Assembly: GCA_963070105.1 (NCBI GenBank)
Contig: OY718803.1
Location: 3,702,507-3,766,506, forward strand
Direction: 5' to 3'
Length of the DNA stretch: 64,000 nucleotides
Source: Litomosoides sigmodontis
Taxonomy: Eukaryota; Nematoda; Chromadorea; Rhabditida; Onchocercidae
In this document: positions 41,283-54,230 of the stretch, one piece after another
Layout of the letters: each line of letters begins with the position of its first letter
Numbering within the stretch: the stretch's first letter is position 1
The notes under the pieces: generated by a model
What the model was told of the DNA's origin: nothing
The model's database searches: none
Seen by the model: only the letters and a program-made list of their open reading frames with translations
Position numbers and translations under genes: made by a program

Positions 41283-42917
41283 CACATTTCATATATTATT
41301 CTGTTCTGTAGAAGGAATAAGTGTAATTTTAAATAAAATATGATCAATTTAAAGCAATATGTAAAGAAGGAAACATTTCAACGTCAAAAATAAATCGAAA
41401 TACAATTGAATGGAAGAACTTGCATTAAGCGTGGGATGATGAACTAACACCGAAACACCGAAATGCTCGATCGCATCATCGTATTTCATCGAATTTAATT
41501 TCTTTTTTATTCCATTCCACTTAAAAGTTTTTCCTTAAACAATAATTTCAGCAAATTCAACATTCCTACTGAACAATAAAATGCTAATCCTTATGGATGC
41601 ATGCAAGTCAGCGTGCGATAATTCGATGAATTGAATAATCGAAAAAAAATCAATCAATGAAAAGTAAACAATGCACCTCATTGCTGGTGCAGTGAATTTC
41701 ATCGCTTAGAAAAGAAAACGAAAAAAAAATAAAATAAAAAAGAAAGAAGTGCTGGCAGTAAAGGAGTAAATTAACATACAACGACATGAAGCATCGTAGT
41801 AATTTTATACATTACAAGTTAGGTAGTTTTTTTGCAGATATGAACATTTGATAATTTCGCAAAAATCTCATACCATTTCCAGGTCTCAAGTTACATAGTT
41901 TTCTTCTCTAACATCTATAGAACCATTCCTGTTCAACAGATTCAAGCTTATTAGACCCGTCAGCTTAATTCATTTGACTTTTAGAACTTTTCAAATCTCA
42001 AAATTTGATCAACACTCCAATATCATCTAATCTTCCATGCTAAATTCCTCCTATCCATAACAATCGTTGTGAGTTAACAAAAAAAATTTGAAGAGTTCTA
42101 AATGTCACTTGTAAATATTTAAATACAATGTAACACATAATTTAGTGCACCGGAAAATTTTCTTGTGCTTTACACTTGTTTGATGGAGAAGCAGTTGAAC
42201 TCATTGAGAATTTTCTGCTTTTTATAACATAAACCTTTCTTCGCAGCTAATTAGCCTGTCTTTTTTCCCAGCTAATCTTCCGATAATTAAAGGATGAAAC
42301 GAACTACCAGTGAACAATGTCTGAGAAGTTGTTCAATTGAAATGAAAGCATCGCCCAGCGCTACAACAAACAAACAACAAAAGAGAAGAAGCGATGAAGG
42401 AGATATACCGTCATGGACTATGGTCACACTGCAATGGCACTTGGAAGAGTAAAGGTAAAAAGCGCACGAATGTGAGAAGAAAGAAGTTGAAATTAATGAC
42501 AGTTCGATAGCAAAGAATGAATGAGGAAGCGAGAGAGAAGCAATGAAAGTATTATGCGTTTGCATGCAATTCGAGGTAGACGTGTGATTTGTTTCAGTAA
42601 CTTCATTGGTTCCTAAATTCAGCCGAGAAACAACCAGTAGAGTAAGAGTAAGTGCTGCGAGATACTCAAATGATATTAAATCATCTAAGAAAATTAAATT
42701 TTCGATTTGATTAAGAAATTTTTCATTTTTCAGCTGAGCACTGATTAAATTTATTGTTAAAATTCCTGCATGCTTGAGGGAAGTAAGTGTCATTCATGAA
42801 GCACACAGTTTGGTTAGATGCCAAAATTCTGTTCCTTCTAATCTACTGATGATCTCAAAAGCAAACGAAATTGGCGCAGAATTTTTAAAATTTTGAGAAA
42901 TTAAAATTTCCACAATA

Positions 42918-45900
42918 TTACATAATTTTTGATTGCTTCCAAGCAGCGGCGGAAATAGCATTTTGGGCCGCAGTGATATGACTTGGTGGTAAGGAGGATA
43001 CCGTCATCGGCATGTAGTGATGATGAGGCGGTGGAGCGGGTGGTGGATTTGCAACTGGGATGAGTGGTCGATTAACGGCTGCAACGGTCGCAGAATTGGT
43101 TAATGAATTGGTCACTCCACCGGCGGAACCGTATTTCGCAGGCGCTGCGGAACATAGCCCGCAACAGATAGCTCGTTGCCAGGAATGGAATGTTTTCGAA
43201 GAAAAGGTCCACATTCCTGTTGAAATGCCAATTACCAATGACATGAATATATTCAGAAAATACAATTCAACCTAAAAAAAGAAATGATGTAACGATGAGC
43301 CCTCGACACGTAACTAAAAGAAAGAACTAGATACATGCAATTTCAATTACACGTCAGAAAGATTTTTTCTCTCTTAGATGATACTCTTTTGTGCAAAAAA
43401 ATTTCTTATCTCAAATATTAATTACTCGTCAAATATTTTTCACATTAAAAGAATGCAGCTCATTTGCCTTTCTTTTAGCTCATAAATTTAAAGTCACCTA
43501 AGATGTGACAGAAGATTGAAACGGAAAATTTTACATGCACGATGAGATTCGAAAAACTGATATTTAGTTCGAAATTTTAAACTCTATTGAATTTCACGTA
43601 TAAAAAAGCCTTCAAATACCATCTTTAAGTATTAGTTCGAATTACTTCAATCTGTTTCAGTAACTTTCATCTCAAGCAGATCTGTTCGTTCACACGATCT
43701 GTTTCAAACAGAAACAATCAGCTACATTCGTACAGATTTTGCATACCTGCGGTAGTGCGGGCCTTTTGCAATGGCCCTTTTCCGCTCCGCCGTGAAGCTT
43801 GCAGGCGATAGTCGTTGGATGCCACTGCATCAGAATGAACATATGATAGCTTTCGCAAATAATTATTGTTATTGCTGGAATTACATACAGCGCACTGAAT
43901 ATACCCATTTTCACCATTAACTTCTCCAGTTTTGATGTATCTGTTCCCTGTTCAATTCACCATTTGTTAGAAAATTCTGTTTCAAACACAAAACACTTCA
44001 AAATAGTTTCATCTATAAAAACGATTTTATTTTCACATTGCAATTTGATATCCATTTCAAAGGGTAGACATCAATTTTATGCGATTGGTTGAAACCTCAA
44101 ATTGTAAAAAAAATTTTTGTTGACAGATAAAACACTTTTTTTCAACGATATCAATAAAAAAAAAAAAAGAAAACGATGGTATGAGAACAACTGTTTCATA
44201 TTTTCTGAAAGATTTTTAAATTATAATTTATGTAAATTGTAATTTCAAAACGTAAACTCACTCGTCTCCGAAATGAATCACGTTCTCGGCACATACTTGA
44301 AAAACCAGCCACAATCAAACAGCTGCCAACTACAACGAACAGCAACTTAGGTACGATAATAAAGCCAAATAAGGCCCATGGATCTGCATTACCGACTGAA
44401 CATAGACCTGTTAATTCGTTTGCATCTACCTAAAAGGAAAAATGTTCCAAACTTAACTGCTAAACTGATCTTCGCTCCTCAAGTCTGATCAGTGGAATTG
44501 CTAAGTAAATTTGTTTGTTACATTTAAACTTCAATAAAGAAAGCTGGAATTTGATGAGAACTAGATCTTTCTGCACAACATCATCCATAATTGATATCAA
44601 CAATAAGTATTCGAAGGCATTACTATTTCAGAAGAGGTAGAGAGAGTATCTCTGTTTCCAATACTCTCTCAGGGAGAAAGTTAGTGAAAAACAGTTATCG
44701 CTTAAAGTGCTGTTTCATGACTGGTGACAGATAGTTATTGTGATGTGACATGCATCTAAGGTAGTGAGGACTTTCTTCTGAGGAAGTCCGATGAATGTGT
44801 GGGAGAATAACCTTATGTGTAGTGAGCACTGCAATGGTCAGAAGAGCTGGAAGTGCCCAAGCAACCAGATGAAGGTAACTGCTCCATGCGTCTATACCTT
44901 CCGGAACCCATTTACGAGCAGCCGAGAGATACCTGAAATTTTCGCATGTCTAAAAATCATAATAATTTTTACTCAATTACATCTTTCCAGTGAATGTACT
45001 GATGGTGTCATTACAGCACAATAACACTACAGAACTTATTTAGCTCAAATTCATTTCTATGCATTCACACTCGCATTTCAGATCATCAGTTCAACGGGAA
45101 GATGAAGATGAAATGCCGAAGGAGGAACGATCATTGGACATTTGCTTAATGCAATCTTCGATTACAATGCAAGACCTTTAACTGCATAAACTACTTTCGC
45201 TATAACTTTTAAGCTAATACTTCTAGTCACTCTCAGTGACCAAGACTTTGCATCATAAAATGAGATAATTTTGTCGCTTTAGTTCCATCTCGGTAAGGTT
45301 AGTCGACTTGACAAAAGTTAAACTATTCAGATTTTCTCATTAATCTCTGTTGTCTCGTTCTTCACGATAACTTCTCCGATATCAGGAACACCGTGGCACC
45401 AACAAGTAGTAAACAGAATGCTTTCAATGGAAGTCATCTGCTAAACATGGAAAGATGTAGGGTGATTGTTTCTGAACGAATGAGATAACATGGATGTAAT
45501 TTGAAATGTCAATTTAGAAAAATTTCGTTGACTTCATTCCCCCAGGACAGATCAGATCTTCCGGAATAGTCTTTCTCTTCATCCAATAAAGAATTCGGAT
45601 ACGAAATTTTTATTCAAATTCATTAAAATGAGCATGGACTTAGTAGTAGGCCAAGAAAAGGAATACATTCTAATTAAATTTTTCATTTCATTCAATTGCT
45701 AGGCAAAACTAATGATTCCTAGCTTAAATTCCAGTCTTGGCTACATATTGCTCAGATATTGCTATGTCTGATGTAAAAATGGAGTAATGAACTTTTAGTT
45801 AATGAACTACCCAACGGTCTGCTTGTTCAGTTAATCAGTGGTTTAAAAATGTGTAACATGATTGAAATTGTTGAAACAACTACAATTTGGAAATTAAACC

Positions 45901-48900
45901 ACTTTAAAATGTGTTTTTTTAAGAGTAAAATTAAGAAAATGGAAAATTTTTTCCAACTACTTCATTAATGGTGACATTGGTGTCATTTTGAGTATTAAAT
46001 TTCTCTTCAACTCTTACAGACATGAACCGATAGCTGAAATGTTACTGAGAAAGAAGCACGAACCACGTAAATGTAAGCATAAGCCACCATAAGCTGCTAG
46101 CGACAGAGAAGTAGTAGGTAAGTATGAAGGACATGACGCACGACGTATTGTCCAGTGTTCCAACGATAAGGAAGGTTTGACCGGTCGGTAATTTATCGCA
46201 CACAATCTGTTCATACGGGAAAATTGCTCGACTCAACGGAGGTAATGAAAAAATCATATAACATGCTGACAGGTAGAATATCGATCTGAAATTTATTTAA
46301 AAGTGCAACAATAACAACAACGAGGAAATCTAAAATTAAACTATTCAATTAATTGAAATTCAAACAATCCCGTGGAAATGTTTTCATGTGCTTTCACCCA
46401 TCAATTTCTCCATTTAATAATTAAATTCAAATAAATTACATTTGCATAACATTTTAAATGCATACATCATTAAATGCTAATAAAAGATAATGCAGCACTA
46501 ACTTACTAGCCCTGAATTCAATAATTTATTTGAAAATTTTATTTGAAATGAACGTTAAGGATCGGTAGTACGGTGTCGCTGATAAAGATGATCGTAACAA
46601 GATCTCCATAGATTAGTGTTTCGCATTAGAAGAGATAAATTAGAGTGAGGTTGAAAGAGGAGAGAGATCTTTTCATTGATAACACAGCATGCAACATTTT
46701 AGTTGCACTTAAAAGTAGCGCAACTCTAATTGCTCCTAACACGTATGTTATGTGTAACATTAAAGAAAGCGCACAATAGCCGCTTGTTTTGGCATGGTTT
46801 GAGGAAGGGAGAGAGGACGAGGATCGATATTCGCTGTAAATCATTGAGGAGCAAACGCATAGCAATAATCATCGTTTCTTCAGGCCTTAGAACTACCATT
46901 CGTCATTTTGACTGAAAAGCCTTTGTCTGTATGTATACATGCCTGCTTGTGTCGGCACACCTCAAAAGTAACACTCATATTTCACTCCTCAAATCTTCGC
47001 AAAACTCCTTTCTTCCTGCCGCCACTCTCTCTCCACTAACAAAACAGCGTACAACATTCCAATGTCACTGTGTTACAGCACAAAATCACCAGCATTTCAC
47101 ACCTTTACCATCAGCCATGCCTCTTCATCCAACTCCCAATACACGGTAAAAGTTATATGATAAACTGCCATATGATGACAGGATAGTCGAAGTTCGAAGG
47201 TCAGTGTGTGGTCAGTCATACAGTCCAATTTTTCCTGAGTTTATGTTATGTCCAAAAAAGACGATTGCGCCTAAATACGTAGGAAGTTGGAAGAATGAAG
47301 AAATCTTGGTGATACAGTACTTATTCCGTCTGAATACAAATAGTTATGCTTAATAAGTGACGATGGACCCGGATTTTTTAATTCAATTAGTACTTATTAA
47401 AATTAACAATTTTTTCCATAATATTATGATCTTAAAATGCCTACATTTCAATTCCTCAAAAATAAACATCAGTTTTATAAGATCAAAAAAAAGTCACTAA
47501 GGAAAGTTCCGGGATTATTAATTTCGAGATTGCATAAAAATTGTGAACACATTTATGGTTCTATAAATATGACCAAAATTTTCATTCAAAAAAAAGCATT
47601 CATAAAATACATAACATTCTTATGTGTTTCCCATAAAGAACAAAAGAAGAAGGATCCCATAGAAACCGTTAATTTTTTTGAAGCGATTTAAAAAATCCTT
47701 CTCTCGCAGTCCCTAAGGCAAAGCTAATATGTGAATGACTCATAACAAGCATATTATTTCTCTTTTCTTATTATTGCATATTTGAAAATTTTAATAAAAA
47801 AATTTAATGAAACAGTCCCTTTTTTTTAGTTTTACTCATTTGATGAAATTGCTACAATATTTTACCGCAGCGGAACGATAAATTTTTCCTTTACGTGCAA
47901 TGAGGGATTATTAGCTTGGCATGAATTCAAATATCAAAATGGTTATTTATTGAGCACATAAGCTTTGGCGCTTGAAAATTGAACTAACGATAGAATAGGC
48001 AGGAAAAAAGGGAAGAAAATAATGGGATAAATTTTGCTTTATGAACCATTTGTCCAAACGGTCGAAAAATAACTATTTCTCATTCTTCAAAATTTAACAT
48101 CCTAAACTAAAGTAATTAAAAAAAGAAAGAAAACGGTTGTCATTTTAAAAATATATAATGAAAGAGAACTTCACTAGCATCTCTAAGTGAATAAACTGTT
48201 GCTAACTAACCTCTCCGGAAAACGGAAACGTTGTCGATCGATGACAAATGTAAAAACAGTAAATGCGGTAACACCAAGATTAATGGAAGCCCATAGAAGC
48301 ATCCAAAATCGAGCAAATTCCTTTTTGGAAACATCAAACATGCCTTCGCGATTGCACTGAAAAACACACAAACCACGACGATCGGTGGGATCGAGATTAA
48401 CCAAATCATGTGGACATGACGTCATCGTTTTTGCAAATATTCGTCCTTCCAAACTCGCCACTGGCTCTCGATGTTCCGTATCAAATTGTCTAAAAATTGA
48501 AAGATTTGTCAAAATCGTTTGAATGATTTGTGCATGTAGAGATAGGAGAGTGCCAGCATGAGCTGGATTGTTAAGCTAATTTAGATTGGAAGCAGAAAAT
48601 TTTATGCTTCGGTCCATTATGAATCTTTATCATTGTCTTGAAGTGACCTGCGTGTGTTTGATGAAGGCTTATGAAAGTTATTCAAAAAGCATAAAAAAGG
48701 TCTAAACACTTCAATAATATGCGAAAGAGGGAGAAGAGTTGAAAGGTTCCGAATCAAACAGGAACTCACTCTGTTCCCAGATAGCTGTTTTGATCGTTCG
48801 TTGGTTTCATACACAAATTCGGTGCTTCCGGAAATCTACTGCAATTCAATGGTTCAGGCCAATCGATTCCAAATTCCAGTAAAATTGAAACACAATCTCG

Positions 48901-51900
48901 CTTAACCTAGATGAATAGGAAATAATTAAAGTTTGCAAATTGAAATTGATAAAAACCTAAAAAGAATAACACAAGTTATTCCTCAAGAATTATTCCAGTA
49001 CCATTTTGCATTGAAATTCTTTCAGATGTCATGTGAAGCTAGCGGAACGATTAATTTAGTTTATGATGGAAAGAGGAACAGATGGTTCGACTGAAAAAAA
49101 AAAGCCTAAAATGATCCCATTAGGCTCAACTCATCGTCTAAGCACTTCAAATTAATTCAACAAAATCGCTTTTTCTGAAATTAAAGAGGAAAATTTCTAC
49201 CTTCTCCTCATCTCTCAGATTAAGGCACACGCACTCTCCGCATCTATCATGGAAGTTATTAAAATTCGAATTAAAAAAAATGAAAGATTTCAAAAATGTT
49301 CAAAACAATTTCAAATATTATTCAAAATAGTGCGAGTATGAAAAAATGAAAAATGAAAGGACGATGGTGGTAGACCTGGTGGACCAACAGTGAGTGACCT
49401 TTCTAAATTTTTTCAACCTTTCTATCCCTTTTTTTGAAACCACCTGCTTATTTATCCTCTCCCACCTGTTGTTATTTTACTCACTGTCTCTCACTGGATG
49501 AATCAATAGTTCAGAAAAACGAAATTAAAAAGATTTGAACGGAAAAAAAATAATTCGCAACAGTAAGAGTGACAATCTTTTTGATTGGATAAAATGCTAA
49601 AGAATTACATCTGAAATATTTCGGATGACAAAAATTATTCACAAATTGAAGAGTTTGTGCATTTTTTACTTTTATGTGATCAAAATCTGACCAGAATTGA
49701 ATTAGTGAAATATGCTTGAGGAGAACAGCTTATCCGCCACTCTTCTTAAAACGACTAAGGTCAAATTGAAGCAAAAAAATACGCACATCTAAGTGAATGA
49801 ACCGCAAAATTACAAAATTAAAAATTTGCAACTCCTCACGACACCTTCTCCCTCTATCATTCCATGTCGCATCGATCGACGGATCGATGGATCGGTCGAT
49901 CGGTGCAAACAAACCAATGACCGAAAACGGATGGAAGGATGATCGGTGCTTGCCCGGCTAATGATTTCACAAAAGGTTGTAAAATGGGCAATAAGATCGT
50001 CCCTATTGATTTTGGCGCGATGACATTGCAGTCGACGTTTTCAACTCTTCCGCGCCTATTCAAATACCTTACTCAAATGGATGGCGATCGATGGACACTT
50101 CTCATCTCACTGCTACTTCATCGATAAATTTAAATTTTACTTTTTACTTACCTCTCAATGAGTTACTATTTTCTTCTCTTCAAACTACTAACTAATACTA
50201 TCATTATCAATGATATATATATGTGTAATCATCACGTACTTACGCACGTCAACATTTTAAAACTCAGAATGTTATTATATCTTTTTTTTGTAAGATTAAA
50301 ATTTAATTTTTCAAGTCAACGATGTAGTTTATTTGAAAGTTAGATGAAATGAAGTAATTTCCAGAAATTGATTTAAATGAATAATAAGTGTTGAAAGATT
50401 AACGTAAAACTCGTAAGCATTGCTTTATATTCTGTTACGGAAATGTTAAATATCCTATTTATTTCAACTATAATTTAATTTGATTTAATTCAATTTAATT
50501 CATTTCAAAAATAATTCAAATATTATTTTAATAACATAGTTTATTTCATTTTAAACTTAATTCATTTCAAATACACAGTTCGAAATTCAAATATATATTC
50601 TTCCCTACTCTTTTTTATTAATAAGAATTTGCATGTGTTATTACATTTAATTCATTACATTTTGATTCTAATTAATCTATGATTAAATTTATTATTTGAA
50701 TATTTTTGTTTACTGTTCAATACTCTACTTCCTTCCCTCCCTCCCTCTCTTTCTCTCTCTCCCTCTCCCTCTCTCCCTCTCTCTCTCTCTCTACAACAAG
50801 GCGAACATTGATTTATTTTTCTCGGATTCAAAAAAACATTTACCATAAGAAAAGGAAAAAAACGGAGGAAGGAGGAGAAAGAGAGAAAGCGAGAGGGAGA
50901 GGGAGAGAAGTTCGACGGAATAAATAAAACAGTTTTGAGGCACTTTGATGTGATCCGATGACAAGGAAAGAAAGAAAAAAAATGTGAAGATACGATGCGC
51001 TACTACTATTACTGCTACTACTACTACTACTACTGCTACTGCCGCTACTGCTACTGCTGCTGCTGCTGCTGCTACTACTACTACTACTGCTGCTACTGCT
51101 ACTGCTTGCAATGCCATTAACTCAAAATTTATTAACGAAGAAAGGCTATCTGAGAACTGCGAAAGTGCAGTGATTGAAATGAAACTAAAAATGACAAAAC
51201 AGGACAGTACGGCAACTTTGTAGTACACTAACATTAAACAGGCCTAATTATTTTCAAAAAAATTAATTTAAGGATAATTTCACAGTTCACTGTAGTCTGC
51301 CAGAGTACCTACACAGTGGGAAGGGAACGAGCATAGAAATATCGCCAATAATTTAGTAAAAATTTACGACAATTTTTGATTATAAAACATGTCATTTATT
51401 ATTAACAAAAAAAAATTTTTTTTAACTAAAGAATTTTCCGTTGTTAATTTCATATTAAATTTTTAAAAAAAGATAAGGAATGTATTAAACGTTTTAATGC
51501 CTGTTCTATGACAAATGGTACAAAGTAGTATTAATGGGACACATTTCCTGAACACTGAGAAATACTTCTTCCACGCACAGCTTGTAAATACAAAGGGAGA
51601 GAGAGAGAGAGAAAGAGGAGGAAGATAAAGAAAGCGAAAATATTTTTTTAACGACAAAAAAAACAAAGAAAAGAATAATTCCTCAAAGAAAGATCTTGGA
51701 AATTCTTGAAAAATTTTTGATAATTTTCAATGAAGAAACATCTCATTAGAGAATGATATTAGCATACTTTGTTGGCAATTTGTAAATAATCAATCCGAAT
51801 TTCTTTCGTTTTTTTTGCAAAAATGGAATTAAAATTGAAAGATTCAAAAATTTCGCATTAGCGCTACTTCCCGCAAGTAATTCCGCGTAAGTAACTGCAA

Positions 51901-52688
51901 ATTACAACAACTTTTGTTTATAAAAAGGAAGCAAACTAATCAGTACGTACCTCTTCACAAACGGACCGGCAGCTTGTTACCGCTTGCGGCATATGTTCCG
52001 GACACATTGGTGCGAATACGCTGCATATGAAAAACTTAATGTGCGGATTGCAGTTGGTCTTAATCAACGGTTTGAAATGCTCCGTTTGCGTTTGCAACTA
52101 AAAAAAGAAGGAGAAGAAGCAATAGCCATGAATACTTCACGATTTATAACCCCTTTTTTTCGAAGGACATTTTAACGTTTGTAAATAAATATATTCAGAA
52201 TGACTCAGACGATCCTTGCGCTACCGACACTTTAGAGATCATTGATTTTGCTAGCATTTTATTATGTAAAATGAGACTACAAATGGGAGACATAGACGTT
52301 TAAAATGTAAATTTAACAATTTCCACACATCCTAATAAGAATTAAATTTCTAAAAAAAGGAGGTTTGTTAGGCGAGGAAAAAAACTAACATTTTGTTGAT
52401 CAGGTTGCAGCAGTGAATTTGGAAAATAGGTGTATTTGTATGGGATATCTTTGCATAATGAAATTTCGATAGGTTCACAACGGCTTCGACTAGCCTGGAA
52501 ATTTAAAAATAATGATAACAGTTGAATTTTTAGGAATTTTTCCTGAAATATAATAAAGCGCCCAAATGAGAATGAATTTCGAAAGGTAAAACCTGTTCAA
52601 AAATTGATGCCGTAATTTGCTTGATAAATAGTGATATCAGTAAGAGTGATAGTGAATGATAAGAGGTAAACTGATTTGACAGTAACAT
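42918..52688 (-). CDS. Frizzled Wnt receptor, Fz4/9/10 type, complete 10-exon gene
   Basis: Second seven-pass Wnt receptor. Exons, minus strand: 52688-52593, 52494-52390, 52097-51951, 48906-48770, 48489-48211, 46285-46046, 44932-44812, 44429-44262, 43947-43747, 43271-42918; 1848 nt, 615 residues, phases consistent. Signal peptide within the first 30 residues. The cysteine-rich domain starts at C38 (CEPIEISLCKDIPYKYTYFP), then HFKPLIKTNC, FFICSVFAPMC and LEFGIDWPEPLNCSRFP. TM1 ends VIDRQRFRFPERSIFYLSAC; TM3 has VASSLWWLMLTFTWF; then ARKWVPEGIDAWSSYLHLVAW and KLEKLMVKMGIFSALYVIP. TM7 (VELYFLNIFMSLVIGISTGM) leads to an intact KTFHSW Dishevelled-binding motif (about residues 524-529). The cytosolic tail of about 85 residues is Pro/Ala/His-rich. 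From memory the TM7 region and CRD look most like vertebrate Fz4/9/10; which C. elegans receptor it matches is unclear. Intron 3 is 3 kb and carries simple repeats. Confidence 0.93.
50732..50794. repeat. (CT)n/(CCCT)n pyrimidine tract
   Basis: About 60 bases of C/T only, in the large Frizzled intron; a purine-rich tract follows at about 50860-50910 and could pair with it. Confidence 0.85.
50998..51107. repeat. (CTA/CTG)n trinucleotide tract
   Basis: About 36 CTN triplets, mainly CTA and CTG with occasional variants, in the large intron. It produces poly-Thr/Ala frames on the plus strand and poly-Val/Ala frames on the minus strand; these are not treated as genes. Confidence 0.9.
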
Positions 52689-53110
52689 CGACTGGCCGTT
52701 TAGTGAGGCACTTTTTCTTCTTCTTCACCGGATGAAATCCTCCAAATTTGCAGCAATCTATGTGAGAAAACATTGGTGCACGAATGCAAATTATTCTCTG
52801 ATAAGAAGGAGTACGGAACGCTAAGTGAGCACTGATAGACTGATAGATAAATTAGATTAGATTGATAGACATTTATTCAGTGAAGTTGTAACGAACGATT
52901 TCTCCTTCCGACCACAGAAGAGACACCCTCTTTCTCCCTCTCTCTCGCATTTTGGCATAATTTAATTTAATTATTACTAAATGTGTTGAGTGAAATTAAT
53001 TAACAATTTTACCCTTTCATTTATGATAACTAACACTGTTTGATTTATGACTGATTTATTTCAAATGTAATCGAATTCTATCGTTGCTAAAGCAATAAAA
53101 TGGAAAAAAA

Positions 53111-53117
53111 AGGAAGG

Positions 53118-53168
<51 letters not shown>

Positions 53169-53200
53169 ACGAATGAAAGAATGAATGAATGAATGAAATA
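53111..53200. repeat. Compound (GAAA)n(GA)n(GAAT)n purine-rich tract
   Basis: GAAA units pass into about 13 GA units and then GAAT units, about 420-510 bases upstream of the second Frizzled start codon. Confidence 0.9.
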
Positions 53201-53842
53201 GAAAGATAGAGAGCAATTAACAACTGTAAAAATTCGCATAATTTAGATGAAAAAGATGAATGTACCTGTGAGGGAGAGAAAAGAAGAGATTTAATTTAAT
53301 ATCAATTTTAATGCTCACATAAAACTTTCTACTGTCACTTCCTATAACTTTCAAAATTTTTATAAATACTATCTTAGCTAAAGTAAGTTATTTGAAGTGA
53401 ATTATAAATTTCATATGTAAATTACACTGAACCCATAGCAATATCACTCGCATATACTAAAATGCTCGCATCACATCATCATTTTAAGTATATTTAAGTA
53501 AGTTCTAGGCAAATTTCACATGATGCACAAAATTATAGTTTAAAAAAGTGGACAGTGAGTAATGAAAATGCGAATTGTCTTAAGTAAATGAAATTAGAAA
53601 TGTGCAAGCAGAAGTTACATGAATTAGTAGTAAGCATACTGTATTAATTAACTCTACGAACTAATTATGACTTGAAGCTGAAGTTTAAATTGAAGCGAGC
53701 GAGTAGGGGAAGACGCTAGACCTCGCAGAAACGTTGCGACAGTGCTGAACCGCTCGGTTCCCAATCATCGCCATCACACCACCACCACAGGCGGCGTAAG
53801 CAACCCCTCCACTCCGCCCCAAAAATCTTCCGCTTGCCTGTG

Positions 53843-54045
<203 letters not shown>

Positions 54046-54177
54046 CATCATTGCTTGCAAATATGTTCCCACTTATATGGCCAATATTTTATATCCCAAA
54101 GCAAAATTTATTACGAAGACCGAGCACGGACAGTATGTGCCGTTTTGTTGTCATTTTAACTTTTTGGACAGATTTCC

Positions 54178-54230
54178 TCCTCTCCCTCCCTCCCTCTGTC
54201 TCTGTCTCTCTCTCCCTCTATCCCTCCCTC
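54178..54230. repeat. (CT)n pyrimidine tract
   Basis: C/T-rich run with CCCT, CTGT and CT units about 135 bases after the TG tract; a second similar run lies at about 54729-54773. Confidence 0.8.

Larger units (their letters stand above)
40630..42917. other. Intergenic region between convergent genes
   Basis: Holds the 3' UTRs of the secreted-protein gene and the second Frizzled. It includes the (TA)n run and a tandem duplication listed separately. A 168-codon open frame on the minus strand (42793-42287) has no homology that I recognise. Confidence 0.45.
48907..51950. other. Large third intron of the second Frizzled
   Basis: This 3 kb intron splits the cysteine-rich domain between CRSVCEE and VKRDC. 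It contains a pyrimidine tract (50732-50794), a purine-rich tract (about 50870-50910), a trinucleotide tract (50998-51107) and a GA tract (51597-51620). No independent gene is seen in it. Confidence 0.7.

Noticed and set aside
42287..42793. 168-codon minus-strand frame just downstream of the second Frizzled
   Set aside because: Long, but Ser/Leu/Thr-rich without recognisable motifs or splice context, and it lies in the probable 3' UTR region. Left as a curiosity pending transcript data.
47437..47691. 84-codon Lys-rich plus frame in a Frizzled intron
   Set aside because: AT-rich low-complexity composition typical of chance frames.
50791..51234. 147-codon minus frame with Val/Ala runs and matching plus frame
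   Set aside because: Triplet-repeat artefact within a Frizzled intron.
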